From: Phenylobacterium deserti
Lineage (GTDB): Bacteria > Pseudomonadota > Alphaproteobacteria > Caulobacterales > Caulobacteraceae
Assembly (NCBI RefSeq): GCF_003254705.1
Contig: NZ_QFYR01000001.1
Coordinates: 930,001 to 994,000, forward strand
Direction of reading: 5' to 3'
DNA length: 64,000 bases
Shown: positions 28,841 to 36,306 of the stretch, piece by piece
Numbering within the stretch: position 1 is the first letter of the stretch
How the letters are laid out: each line of letters begins with the position of its first letter
Notes under the pieces: model-generated
What the model was told of the DNA's origin: nothing
Database searches by the model: none
The model's input: the letters and a program-made list of their open reading frames with translations, nothing else
Made by a program: the position numbers and the translations under genes

Positions 28841-31039
28841 TCAGATCTGGATCTCGATGTTTTGCTCGATCACAGCGCTATCCACGAAGGCACCGAGGTC
28901 TTGAACCATGCTGTTGTACACGCCGTCGTCTCCGTGCTTCGTCCTGAGCGTCAGCACGAAAGCGACGCGCTGAGGGGGAATGCCACCACGAGTTGGGTGT
29001 CCGGGTTGGAAGAGGTTACGGGTGTACAAGCGCGCCCGCACCCGAAGGCGGGGCTGTGTACTGGCGCCGACTCGGAACGAGTCTTTCCTGTGATGGCGGA
29101 TCGGATTCCACTTCTTCAAGTCAGAGCGCGCCGTTTCCTCGTCGAGCGTTGACTCCCTCATCGTGCCGAGCAGATTTCCCCACTTGTCATTGTGGTTGAG
29201 GTGCTGCAGCGCGACCTCTACGCGCGTGGAGAAGTAGTTCGGCCCGGCGAACGGCGAAGTGATCGGCTCCAGCACCGCCGTCAGCGATGCGCCGCCGACC
29301 AATCTTCCATCATCGTCGATCATCTCACTGGGAATGGGGATGTCGCGCCAGTAGTAATCGAAGCCCGGCTCAAGGGCGGCGTTCCACGCGAGAGTCACTG
29401 TTCCCCGGTCGCACTCCCAGGGGGCCGCGCCCCTGAACGGGGTTCCCCAACCAATAGAAGGATCGTGCTCGGGTCGTTCCGCTTTGCTGATCAGCAGCGC
29501 CTTAACGAGGTCTGGGGTGGGCTCCTTCAGACGCTCAAAGGTGTGTGCAGCCAAGCCGCTCACGAGGGCAGTTGCATAGCTGCTACCGACTACTCGGTCT
29601 CCCCCTGCAACAGCCACTGGGGAGAACCACGATACCTCGGGCTTGAGCATACCGTCTGGACCGGGACCGGAGCAGCACGCCGAGCAAGGGGCGCCTGGCG
29701 CACCTGCATCCGCGACACGTCCGCCAACCGTCAGGGCAGCTTCCGCATCGCCTGGTGGCAAGAGACTCCGCGCCGTTCCTCGACGATTGCCGATTGAGAC
29801 CACAGGCAATACGCCAGCGATCCTTGCGATCCGTGAGATCTGATGTCCGAAGTCGCTCACGTGCTCGGGGTCATCATCATGATCAGCAAGGTTGAACGAC
29901 AGGTTCCAGACCCGGGTCTCTCGCTGGGAGGTGCTGATGCGCGTTAGAAGATCAAAAAGATCATCCGGGAGGTAAACACCTGCCGCGCCAGGATGGGGAA
30001 CAGCCTGAGCAACGCCAAACCGACATTCAATTTCGGGAAGTTGCAGGCTCGGGTTCAACGCCGCCGCATGGGTGACGAGCGACGTGATGGCGTTGCCGTG
30101 CGCAGTATCAGCATCACCGTCAGAAACGAGAGGCGTGACTCGCCACGCTTCAGCGACGGCGTAGGCTGGGTTCGTCATTCCGCCGTCTATGCAGGCCACG
30201 ATTGGACCCACGCCGCGCGGCACAACATTCTCGTTCGCTGGTGAGGCGGGAGCCTCGGAGAGGGTAACGGGACGGACTGGATCCATCCGGAACACTGTGC
30301 CGGATGCCACGATCCGACGCAGATCTTCCGGCGATTGCAGCCTCACCAATGACCGACCAACTCCAGCGCTTGCTCGGTACTCACGTATAGCCCGCGCCGC
30401 TGCCGTCTGCGCGATCGCGCCCGTCGGCTCTGGGCGCTCGCTCGGCAAGGTGAGTGTTGTCGTGCCCGCCAAAGCGATGAACTGCTGGATGAGCGCTTCA
30501 CGAGCTTGTTCAGAAGCATATGGCATGAGCCATGTTGTGAAGAGGCGGCCGCCGTCACATTCCAGCCCTCGCTCCCAGAGCTCCTCGAGGGAGCGCCCTC
30601 TGAGGACGTCGTCACGCCCTAGCGCGGAGACGCTCTCCACTCTTGAGATGTCTGACATGTGGGTGACGCGGTCGCTGCTCGCCGCGCGCGCTGCCAGAAA
30701 CGAGAAAGCCCGTTCCTCGGCTTCGATCAGATAGCCATCTCCCAAAGGCGCGACGAAACGACAGCCGACGTCTGCCGAGAACAAGTCGTTCGGTGTGTGG
30801 CTCGGAGCAAGGGAGTCCTCAAACATCCGAGCAACTACCAACGTGGTACTCCCAGACGCGGCGAACCTAGTGGAGGTTGTTCTAAGCTGCTGGAAAGAGC
30901 TTGCGAGCGCACTGCGTTGAGCGGCCAGGCGACTAGCCTGGATCGTACGGCGACTTTTCCCACCGCCGGGTCCTGCCACAGGAACGGGTTCCATGAGCAG
31001 GCGGAGCGTCGGATTTAAGATAGGGCGTTCTGCAGGCAT
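28841..31039 (-). CDS. ietS: Subtilisin-like (S8) serine protease, IetS-type
   Basis: 732 residues without a signal peptide, so probably cytoplasmic. An N-terminal domain of about 270 residues of unknown fold precedes the subtilase domain: Asp285 (VACIDGG), His314 (DTAHGNAITS), oxyanion Asn418 (SIGNRRG) and Ser487 (VGSSYATALVSG). A beta-rich domain follows from about 560. S8 protease paired with AAA+ ATPase is the IetAS type, first described as a plasmid stability/incompatibility pair in Agrobacterium and later counted among anti-phage systems. The ATPase is divergent here. Base composition is closer to average than the flanking core genes, suggesting transfer. Confidence 0.85.
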   Translation of the reverse strand: MPAERPILNPTLRLLMEPVPVAGPGGGKSRRTIQASRLAAQRSALASSFQQLRTTSTRFAASGSTTLVVARMFEDSLAPSHTPNDLFSADVGCRFVAPLGDGYLIEAEERAFSFLAARAASSDRVTHMSDISRVESVSALGRDDVLRGRSLEELWERGLECDGGRLFTTWLMPYASEQAREALIQQFIALAGTTTLTLPSERPEPTGAIAQTAAARAIREYRASAGVGRSLVRLQSPEDLRRIVASGTVFRMDPVRPVTLSEAPASPANENVVPRGVGPIVACIDGGMTNPAYAVAEAWRVTPLVSDGDADTAHGNAITSLVTHAAALNPSLQLPEIECRFGVAQAVPHPGAAGVYLPDDLFDLLTRISTSQRETRVWNLSFNLADHDDDPEHVSDFGHQISRIARIAGVLPVVSIGNRRGTARSLLPPGDAEAALTVGGRVADAGAPGAPCSACCSGPGPDGMLKPEVSWFSPVAVAGGDRVVGSSYATALVSGLAAHTFERLKEPTPDLVKALLISKAERPEHDPSIGWGTPFRGAAPWECDRGTVTLAWNAALEPGFDYYWRDIPIPSEMIDDDGRLVGGASLTAVLEPITSPFAGPNYFSTRVEVALQHLNHNDKWGNLLGTMRESTLDEETARSDLKKWNPIRHHRKDSFRVGASTQPRLRVRARLYTRNLFQPGHPTRGGIPPQRVAFVLTLRTKHGDDGVYNSMVQDLGAFVDSAVIEQNIEIQI

Positions 31040-31132
31040 GCTACCTCGCTTGACGCTTCTTCCTGGATGCGTCAGACGCTGCGCAGAGGCGGTCCTCGCC
31101 TTCGAAACTCGGACCGCCTCCTTTGTGTTCGA

Positions 31133-31249
31133 CTATTTCCGAGGTTCGGAAACCGTGGTGCGCGGGTTGCGCACCGCGGTTCTTGTCGTCACGTACTTGC
31201 CCGTGATCGCCGAACGGTGCGGCCCCTTGGGCGCGCTTCGCTTTGCCAT
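31133..31249 (-). CDS. 38-residue basic protein
   Basis: ATG at 31249 with GAAGGA about 8 nt upstream, and TAG at 31133-31135. The protein starts MAKRSAPKGPHRSAITGKYV and ends TTVSEPRK. The pattern H/N-RSAxTGxxVT followed by NPRTTV matches a widespread group of tiny proteins of unknown role, so this short frame is very likely real. It ends 93 nt upstream of the S8 protease on the same strand and may be cotranscribed. It lies between the two divergent members of the protease-ATPase pair. Confidence 0.75.
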   Translation of the reverse strand: MAKRSAPKGPHRSAITGKYVTTRTAVRNPRTTVSEPRK

Positions 31250-31345
31250 GTCTGTTATCCTTCAACGGCACCCGCAGGCCCCACCCCTGCGCTGGCGGCA
31301 GCCTCACCATGAGGCCTGATGTTGTTTACGACCCTCCGTTAACCG

Positions 31346-31374
31346 TTGTCAATCCCGATAGTTCTGTTTACATG
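31346..31374 (+). promoter_or_regulatory. Candidate promoter for the AAA ATPase gene
   Basis: TTGTCA at 31346-31351 and TACATG at 31369-31374, separated by 17 nt, resemble a housekeeping promoter and sit about 36 nt before the GTG start. TGTTTAC occurs twice, at 31323-31329 and 31365-31371, exactly 42 nt apart and therefore on the same helix face; a regulator site is possible. Prediction by eye. Confidence 0.35.
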
Positions 31375-31409
31375 AATGCGGGTTGGCGTTTCCGGGATGA
31401 GATTAATAC

Positions 31410-32546
31410 GTGTCCATCAAGCCAGAAGTCCTAATCGAAATGACCGACGCTGCTCTGGAGGCGGACTACACGCGGGTGCGGCGAGCAGCCAATCTGATCG
31501 CCCGCCAACTTGCAGCTGATGGCGATGAGAGCAGCGCGGTCCAAATCCGAGGGCTGTTGAGGAAACGTGGCGTGCCCCTGCGCGCTTCCGGCCACATGGA
31601 AAGTCTACCCGTCGACCAGAAGTCGAGGCTTCCGCTGGTGGAAGAGCAGGCTCCGCCGAGCACTCCAATGTTCTTGAATGCAGATGCCGGGAAGCTTGTA
31701 AGTGATTTCCTGTGGGACGTTGCGCACGTCGACCGCCTTGAGCGGGAAGGCATATCTACACGCTTGAGTATGCTGATGTCTGGCGCTCCGGGTACGGGCA
31801 AGACATCCCTTGCTGGGCATATTGCGCAGCAACTGAATAGACCTTTGTACGTCGTGCGTTTGGACAGCGTAGTGTCGTCCCTTCTGGGGGACACAGCTAA
31901 GAACGTACGCGCGATGTTCGATTTCTTCAATCATCGCGAGGGGGTGCTATTCCTTGACGAGATGGATGCAATCGCAAAGTTGAGGGATGATCGCCAAGAA
32001 CTAGGTGAGCTTAAGCGCGTTGTTAATACTGTGATTCAGGGATTGGATGCCGTAGATGGCCGCACAGTTGTCATTGGCGCAACAAACCACCCGCAACTTC
32101 TAGATCCCGCGATCTGGAGACGATTCCCTTATAAACTTGATATCGGCTTACCAGACCGTGAAGTGCGGTCTGAGATGTGGAACTATTATCTTTCCAAAGG
32201 TTCCAGTGGCGAATTGGCTACGTTGCTTTCTTCCATCTCGGATGGTTTGTCAGGTGCAGATATTCAGACGATCGCTTACGCAGCGCGACGTCATGCGGCA
32301 CTATCTGACAATAGACGCATAGATGAGGCTGCTGTTGTAGAAGCTATCCTTCGCAGTAGCTTCGGCGCGCCTTCCCTACCGAGCCGGGAAGGGGTGTCGC
32401 AGGAACGGCGACGAGATATCGCGATCAAACTTGCTGCTCTCGGATTCAATGCTCCGAAGATCGGTTCTTTGCTTGGCGTTTCTCGTCAATGGGCATTGAA
32501 GATGACGAGAGAGAACGACGATCTTCGGCGAGATCTCAACACATAA
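31410..32546 (+). CDS. ietA: AAA+ ATPase, IetA-type, with C-terminal helix-turn-helix-like segment
   Basis: 378 residues from GTG 31410 with GGATGAG upstream. An N-terminal helical region of about 90 residues is followed by the AAA+ core: Walker A GAPGTGKTS (125-133), Walker B VLFLDEMD (179-186), sensor Asn226 (GATNHP), arginine finger region RRF (237-239) and a C-terminal lid with GLSGADIQTI. Residues 333-365 (IAIKLAALGF, IGSLLGVSRQWALK) look like a DNA-binding helix-turn-helix. The gene is clearly more A+T-rich than its surroundings. With the divergent S8 protease it forms an IetAS-like pair. The ATPase probably restrains or feeds the protease (inference). Confidence 0.85.
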   Translation: MSIKPEVLIEMTDAALEADYTRVRRAANLIARQLAADGDESSAVQIRGLLRKRGVPLRASGHMESLPVDQKSRLPLVEEQAPPSTPMFLNADAGKLVSDFLWDVAHVDRLEREGISTRLSMLMSGAPGTGKTSLAGHIAQQLNRPLYVVRLDSVVSSLLGDTAKNVRAMFDFFNHREGVLFLDEMDAIAKLRDDRQELGELKRVVNTVIQGLDAVDGRTVVIGATNHPQLLDPAIWRRFPYKLDIGLPDREVRSEMWNYYLSKGSSGELATLLSSISDGLSGADIQTIAYAARRHAALSDNRRIDEAAVVEAILRSSFGAPSLPSREGVSQERRRDIAIKLAALGFNAPKIGSLLGVSRQWALKMTRENDDLRRDLNT

Positions 32547-32598
32547 ACCTATGCTTCGCGTTCTGGCTGGGCGAGATGGCGGGGTGCTGTGCCCGGCT

Positions 32599-32647
32599 AA
32601 CCCCTTCAGTCAGCTTTGCTGACAGCTCCCCCTGAAGGGGAGCATCT
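32599..32647 (+). repeat. Palindromic intergenic repeat, part B solo copy
   Basis: AACCCCTTCAGTCAGCTTTG through to GGGGAGCATCT, with inner palindrome CAGTCAGCTTTGCTGAC and outer CCCCTTCAG/CTGAAGGGG. It lies 52 nt after the ATPase stop. Nearly identical to the copy at 33053, and matches part B of the composite copies. Confidence 0.85.
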
Positions 32648-32757
32648 GGGTCGGTGCGGGAGCGGGCCTGGGGTGTGGCGAGGGGCGGCTGCAACCTTGG
32701 CTTTACATGGTGCGGGCGGCCTCGGATGATCGTCCATCGGGCGATCAGGAGGGGTTT

Positions 32758-33012
32758 GTGGGGTCCAGCACCAGTCCGGCGGCGGGGGACGCATTGGTCG
32801 TCCAGCTTTTGCCGCTGATCATCCTGTCGATCATTTATGCGTCGGTCGTCTACGTGATCGCCCGCAGGCGGGGGGTCAGCCCGTGGCCCTGGACCATCGG
32901 CGCGCTCGTCCCGGGGCTCGGCGTGTTTGTGGTGACGCCGATCTTCATGCTGCTGTCGTTCCTGTCGGTGCTGGACCGGCTGAACGCGCTGGAGGGCGCG
33001 GCGCGGTCTTGA
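32758..33012 (+). CDS. Small two-helix membrane protein
   Basis: 84 residues from GTG 32758, preceded by AGGAGGGG; the frame is open from 32707 but the ribosome binding site supports 32758. Two hydrophobic segments (LLPLIILSIIYASVVYVIA and LVPGLGVFVVTPIFMLLSFL) are joined by a short basic loop (RRRGVSPWPW), and the end is LDRLNALE. No known function. It is bracketed by two nearly identical solo repeats at 32599 and 33053. Confidence 0.7.
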   Translation: MGSSTSPAAGDALVVQLLPLIILSIIYASVVYVIARRRGVSPWPWTIGALVPGLGVFVVTPIFMLLSFLSVLDRLNALEGAARS

Positions 33013-33052
33013 GGCGGGGCGCGTAAGTCACGGTGGCAGGCGCCCGGGCTGG

Positions 33053-33101
33053 AACCCCCTCAGTCAGCTTTGCTGACAGCTCCCCCTGAGGGGGAGCATC
33101 T
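33053..33101 (+). repeat. Palindromic intergenic repeat, part B solo copy
   Basis: Same as the copy at 32599 except for small changes (CCCCCTCAG and CTGAGGGGG). The outer arms changed together, so the stem is kept, which points to selection for or recent formation of a hairpin. It lies 20 nt beyond the end of the minus-strand DUF3617-like gene. Confidence 0.85.
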
Positions 33102-33121
33102 TCGCTTCGCTTTGGGGCGGG

Positions 33122-33583
33122 TCAGGGGCAGTCGCCGAGGCGCTTGGCTTCGACCACGGCGCGCAGGGTGAAGGGGGAGCCGTCCTGGCCCTTGGCCGAC
33201 ATGCGGGCTTCCGAGCGGTAGGCGACGGGCTGGATCTGGGCCGAGACCTGGCTTTCGATCGGCGCGCCGGAGGGATCGACGCAGCGCAGGGTGAAGCGGG
33301 CGGAGTTCGAGGTGGTGGTCAGGCCGGCGGTCTCGCACTTGCCGTCGGGGACGGCGAACAGCTCGCCGGCCTTGGTCTGCCAGTCGCCGGGCTTCACGCA
33401 GACCTCGCGCGTACCCTGGTTTCCGTTGATGGCGTTCAGCGCCTCTGGCGACAGGCCGCCGCCGGCCGCCTGGTCGAAGGTGACGGCGATCTGCCATTGG
33501 CCGGGCTGGGCCATGACGGGCGCCTGGGCCTGGGTGGCGGAGGCGGCGAGAACGGCGAAGAGGGCGAGGCGGCGATAGGGCAC
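33122..33583 (-). CDS. Secreted DUF3617-like protein
   Basis: 153 residues from GTG 33583 with GGAG just upstream. A signal peptide (YRRLALFAVLAASATQAQA) is followed by PGQWQIAVTF, a Cys at TREVCVKPG, a Cys in GKCETAGL, TLRCVDPSG and a final GDC, which is the spacing of DUF3617 periplasmic proteins of unknown function. The end lies close to a palindromic repeat. Confidence 0.7.
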   Translation of the reverse strand: MPYRRLALFAVLAASATQAQAPVMAQPGQWQIAVTFDQAAGGGLSPEALNAINGNQGTREVCVKPGDWQTKAGELFAVPDGKCETAGLTTTSNSARFTLRCVDPSGAPIESQVSAQIQPVAYRSEARMSAKGQDGSPFTLRAVVEAKRLGDCP

Positions 33584-33647
33584 GGCGAGCTCCGCTGCGG
33601 TGGAACAACCGCAGCAGGCTAGCCGCAACCGTGGGTCGTTTGGAAGA

Positions 33648-35120
33648 TCAGCTGCGCCAGAAGCGGTCCGCGGATTTGATTTCGGCCAGAGCCTGGGCTG
33701 CGGCGTGGATGCGAGCGGACTTGTCGGCGACCTTCATGCCGACCAACTCGCCGGCGGCGAAGGCGGCGTCGGGGGGAAGCTGGAGGCTTTCGACCAGGGT
33801 CTCGGCGGTGGCGAGGTCGTTGAGGGCGCCGAGTTCTTCCTGCAGGTCCTTCACCTTGCCGATGAAGCGGGCGGGCTTGCGGTCCGGCCACAGGCTGGCG
33901 AAGGCCTCGGCGGCGTAGCGCAGCTTCTTGCCCTGGATGCGGACCTGGTGGCGGTCCTCGTCGGAGAGGCGCTCCAGGCGCTTGCCGGTCTTGAGGATCT
34001 TGCGGCGGCGCTTGTCGAGAGCGCGGGCGGCGAAGGCGGCGGCGGGCTCGCGCCCCGGCTCTGCGGCCAGCCAGGGGCCGGTCTCCACCCAGGCGGCGAC
34101 GTCGATCATCAGGAGGCGGAAGCGTTCGGAGCCGACGGCCTGGGCGACCTCGACGCGGGCGGCGTCCCGGGCGGCGGCGACGGCGGCCTCCAGGGCGGCG
34201 AGGCCGTGGGGCGGGTGGTCCAGGGTGCGGGCCGGCGCCAGCGTCTCTTCCGCAAAGACGTCCAGGTTGCGGGCGGCGTCGCAGGCCTTGGCCAGCCAGC
34301 GCAGCTCGGCCTTCACGTCCTCGTAGCCCACGCCGCCGACCACCGCGCGGAAGGTGGACAGGGCCGAGCGGAAGGTGCGGGCGGCGACGCGCAGCTGGTG
34401 CACGGCCTCCGGATCAGCGGCCTCGCGCAGGACGCCGGCGTTGGCGGCCATCTGCACCAGGGCCTGGCGGGCGATGGCCTGGAAGGCCTCGGCCGTGGTG
34501 GCGTTCTCCGCCAGCTGGACCTTGCCCTTCTTGCGGGCGTGCAGCGCCTCGCCGGCCACCAGGGACTGGCCGCGGTCGGACTTGGTGTCGAAGGACAGGT
34601 GCAGGGGGGCGGCCTGGGCCAGCTGCCGCGCCAGGGCGAACAGGGCGGCGGGCTGGCCGGACTTCAGCTCCAGCTCCAGCTCGCTGACCGGGGAGGTCTG
34701 GCCGGCGGCGCGCACCTCGCCCTGGTCGGCGGCGAGCTCGATCTCAGCGCCGTCCCAGGCGACCACGCGCTGGCGGCGGGTGACGCGGACGCTGAAGGCG
34801 GGCTTCAGCTCGGCGGCCTTGCCGTCCAGGAGGGCGGCGACGGGGCCGAGGTTCGGGTCGGGGACGTCGGCGTCGATGGGGGCCTCGTGCTCCTGGCGCG
34901 AGAAGCCTTCGCCGCGCTTGAAGGTCTGCACCCGCCGGCCCTTGGCCTCGCGCACCCGCAAGGTCGCGCCGGCCTTCTGGAGGTGGAGATCGGGGGTGTC
35001 GAAGTAGACGGAGGTGAGCTCCTTCTCCTCGTCCTCGCCGGCCGGGGCGGCGGCCAGGGCGGCGTCCAGCGCCTCAGACGGGCAGGTGAACTTCAGCTCG
35101 ATCTCGTGGGTGTCGCTCAT
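33648..35120 (-). CDS. CYTH and CHAD domain inorganic triphosphatase
   Basis: 490 residues. The CYTH triphosphate tunnel domain (1-200) begins with the ExExK motif EIELKF and continues with VYFDTPDL, LRVREA and QTFKR. The CHAD helical domain (about 215-480) has conserved His/Lys-rich helices (AVHQLRVAARTFRSAL and HQVRIQGKKLRYAAEAF). CYTH enzymes hydrolyse tripolyphosphate, and CHAD binds polyphosphate. The E. coli homologue is YgiF. Monocistronic. Confidence 0.93.
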   Translation of the reverse strand: MSDTHEIELKFTCPSEALDAALAAAPAGEDEEKELTSVYFDTPDLHLQKAGATLRVREAKGRRVQTFKRGEGFSRQEHEAPIDADVPDPNLGPVAALLDGKAAELKPAFSVRVTRRQRVVAWDGAEIELAADQGEVRAAGQTSPVSELELELKSGQPAALFALARQLAQAAPLHLSFDTKSDRGQSLVAGEALHARKKGKVQLAENATTAEAFQAIARQALVQMAANAGVLREAADPEAVHQLRVAARTFRSALSTFRAVVGGVGYEDVKAELRWLAKACDAARNLDVFAEETLAPARTLDHPPHGLAALEAAVAAARDAARVEVAQAVGSERFRLLMIDVAAWVETGPWLAAEPGREPAAAFAARALDKRRRKILKTGKRLERLSDEDRHQVRIQGKKLRYAAEAFASLWPDRKPARFIGKVKDLQEELGALNDLATAETLVESLQLPPDAAFAAGELVGMKVADKSARIHAAAQALAEIKSADRFWRS

Positions 35121-35208
35121 GGATCCTGCCGGCGGGCTTTGTCGGGAGAAGCTTACACCGGGGCCGTGGCTCCGGCATGCGCCAGATCAAACATGCGATA
35201 GGCTGGGT

Positions 35209-35252
35209 GGTTGCGGGCGTGCTTGCGGGGGGTGCTTGCGGGGGTGCTTGCG
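35209..35252 (+). repeat. Short G-rich tandem repeat upstream of bioB
   Basis: GTGCTTGCG occurs at 35219, 35232 and 35244, each followed by a G-run, with a degenerate unit GGTTGCGGG at 35209. The period is 12-13 nt. The last unit ends about 50 nt before the bioB start. Confidence 0.7.
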
Positions 35253-35303
35253 CTGGCGCACGGCCCAAGCTCTAAGGGCCGCCACAAGACAAGAGGAGCC
35301 GGC

Positions 35304-36299
35304 ATGAACGCGCCCGTCCTTCCGAGCCAAATCCGCGATCCCGCCCAGCCGCGCCACGACTGGACGCTGGCCGAGATCGAAGCCCTGTTCGAGCTGCCGT
35401 TCACCGAGCTGGTGTTCCGGGCGGCGGAGGTGCACCGGGCCTGGTTCGACCCCGCCGAGCTGCAGATGAGCCAGCTGCTCAGCGTCAAGACCGGCGGGTG
35501 CGCGGAGAACTGCGGCTATTGCAGCCAGAGCCAGCACTTCGACACGGGGCTGAAGGCCTCCAAGCTGATGGACGCGGACGTCGTCATCGAGCAGGCGCGG
35601 GCGGCCAAGGCCGGCGGGGCGCAGCGGTTCTGCATGGGCGCGGCCTGGCGCGACCTGAAGGATCGGGACCTGCCCAAGGTGGCGGCCATGATCAGCGGCG
35701 TGAAGGCGCTGGGCATGGAGACCTGCGCGACGCTGGGGATGCTGAAGCCCGAGCAGGCGGTGGCGCTGAAGGAAGCGGGCCTCGACTTCTACAACCACAA
35801 CCTCGACACCGGGCCGGACTACTACGACAAGGTGGTGACCACGCGGACCTACCAGGACCGGCTGGATACGCTGGCGGCGGTGCGGGACGCAGGGCTGTCG
35901 ACCTGCTGCGGCGGGATCGTGGGCATGGGCGAGACGCGGCGGGACCGCGCGGGGCTGCTGCACCAGCTGGCGACGCTGCCGGCCCACCCGGACAGCCTGC
36001 CGATCAACGACCTGATGCCGATCCCGGGCACGCCGCTGGGCAATTCGGCGGCGGTGGACGGGCTGGAGTTCGTGCGGATGATCGCCGTAGCGCGGATCGT
36101 CTGCCCTAAGACCGTGGTGCGGATCGCGGCGGGGCGCGAGCACATGAGCCGCGAGTTGCAGTCGCTGTGCTTCCTGGCCGGCGCCAACTCGATCTTCATG
36201 GGCGCGCGGCTGCTGACCACCGACAACCCGGACGCCGACGAGGACGCCGCCCTGCTGGCCGACCTGAAGATGCGCCCGATGACGGTGCGGCCGAGCTAG
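35304..36299 (+). CDS. bioB: Biotin synthase
   Basis: 331 residues from ATG 35304 with GAGGAG upstream. A radical-SAM enzyme that inserts sulfur into dethiobiotin. The 4Fe-4S motif CAENCGYC (CxxxCxxC) is near residue 64, preceded by LLSVKTGG, and [18 protein letters not shown] and [15 protein letters not shown] are typical. The rest of the biotin genes lie 1.5-4.6 kb downstream, with a transporter gene between. Confidence 0.97.
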   Translation: MNAPVLPSQIRDPAQPRHDWTLAEIEALFELPFTELVFRAAEVHRAWFDPAELQMSQLLSVKTGGCAENCGYCSQSQHFDTGLKASKLMDADVVIEQARAAKAGGAQRFCMGAAWRDLKDRDLPKVAAMISGVKALGMETCATLGMLKPEQAVALKEAGLDFYNHNLDTGPDYYDKVVTTRTYQDRLDTLAAVRDAGLSTCCGGIVGMGETRRDRAGLLHQLATLPAHPDSLPINDLMPIPGTPLGNSAAVDGLEFVRMIAVARIVCPKTVVRIAAGREHMSRELQSLCFLAGANSIFMGARLLTTDNPDADEDAALLADLKMRPMTVRPS

Positions 36300-36306
36300 A
36301 CCCCTC

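Noticed and set aside
31041..31310. 89-codon frame directly upstream of the S8 protease
   Set aside because: The overlapping 38-codon frame at 31133-31249 has a ribosome binding site and family pattern; the longer frame has neither.
27900..33101. CRISPR array or insertion sequence
   Set aside because: The repeats are palindromic, irregularly spaced over kilobases and without spacers; no transposase or integrase frame is present.
33600..35201. 533-codon Gly/Leu-rich open frame on the + strand
   Set aside because: It mirrors the CYTH-CHAD gene, and its low-complexity G/L/A composition comes from the complementary strand.
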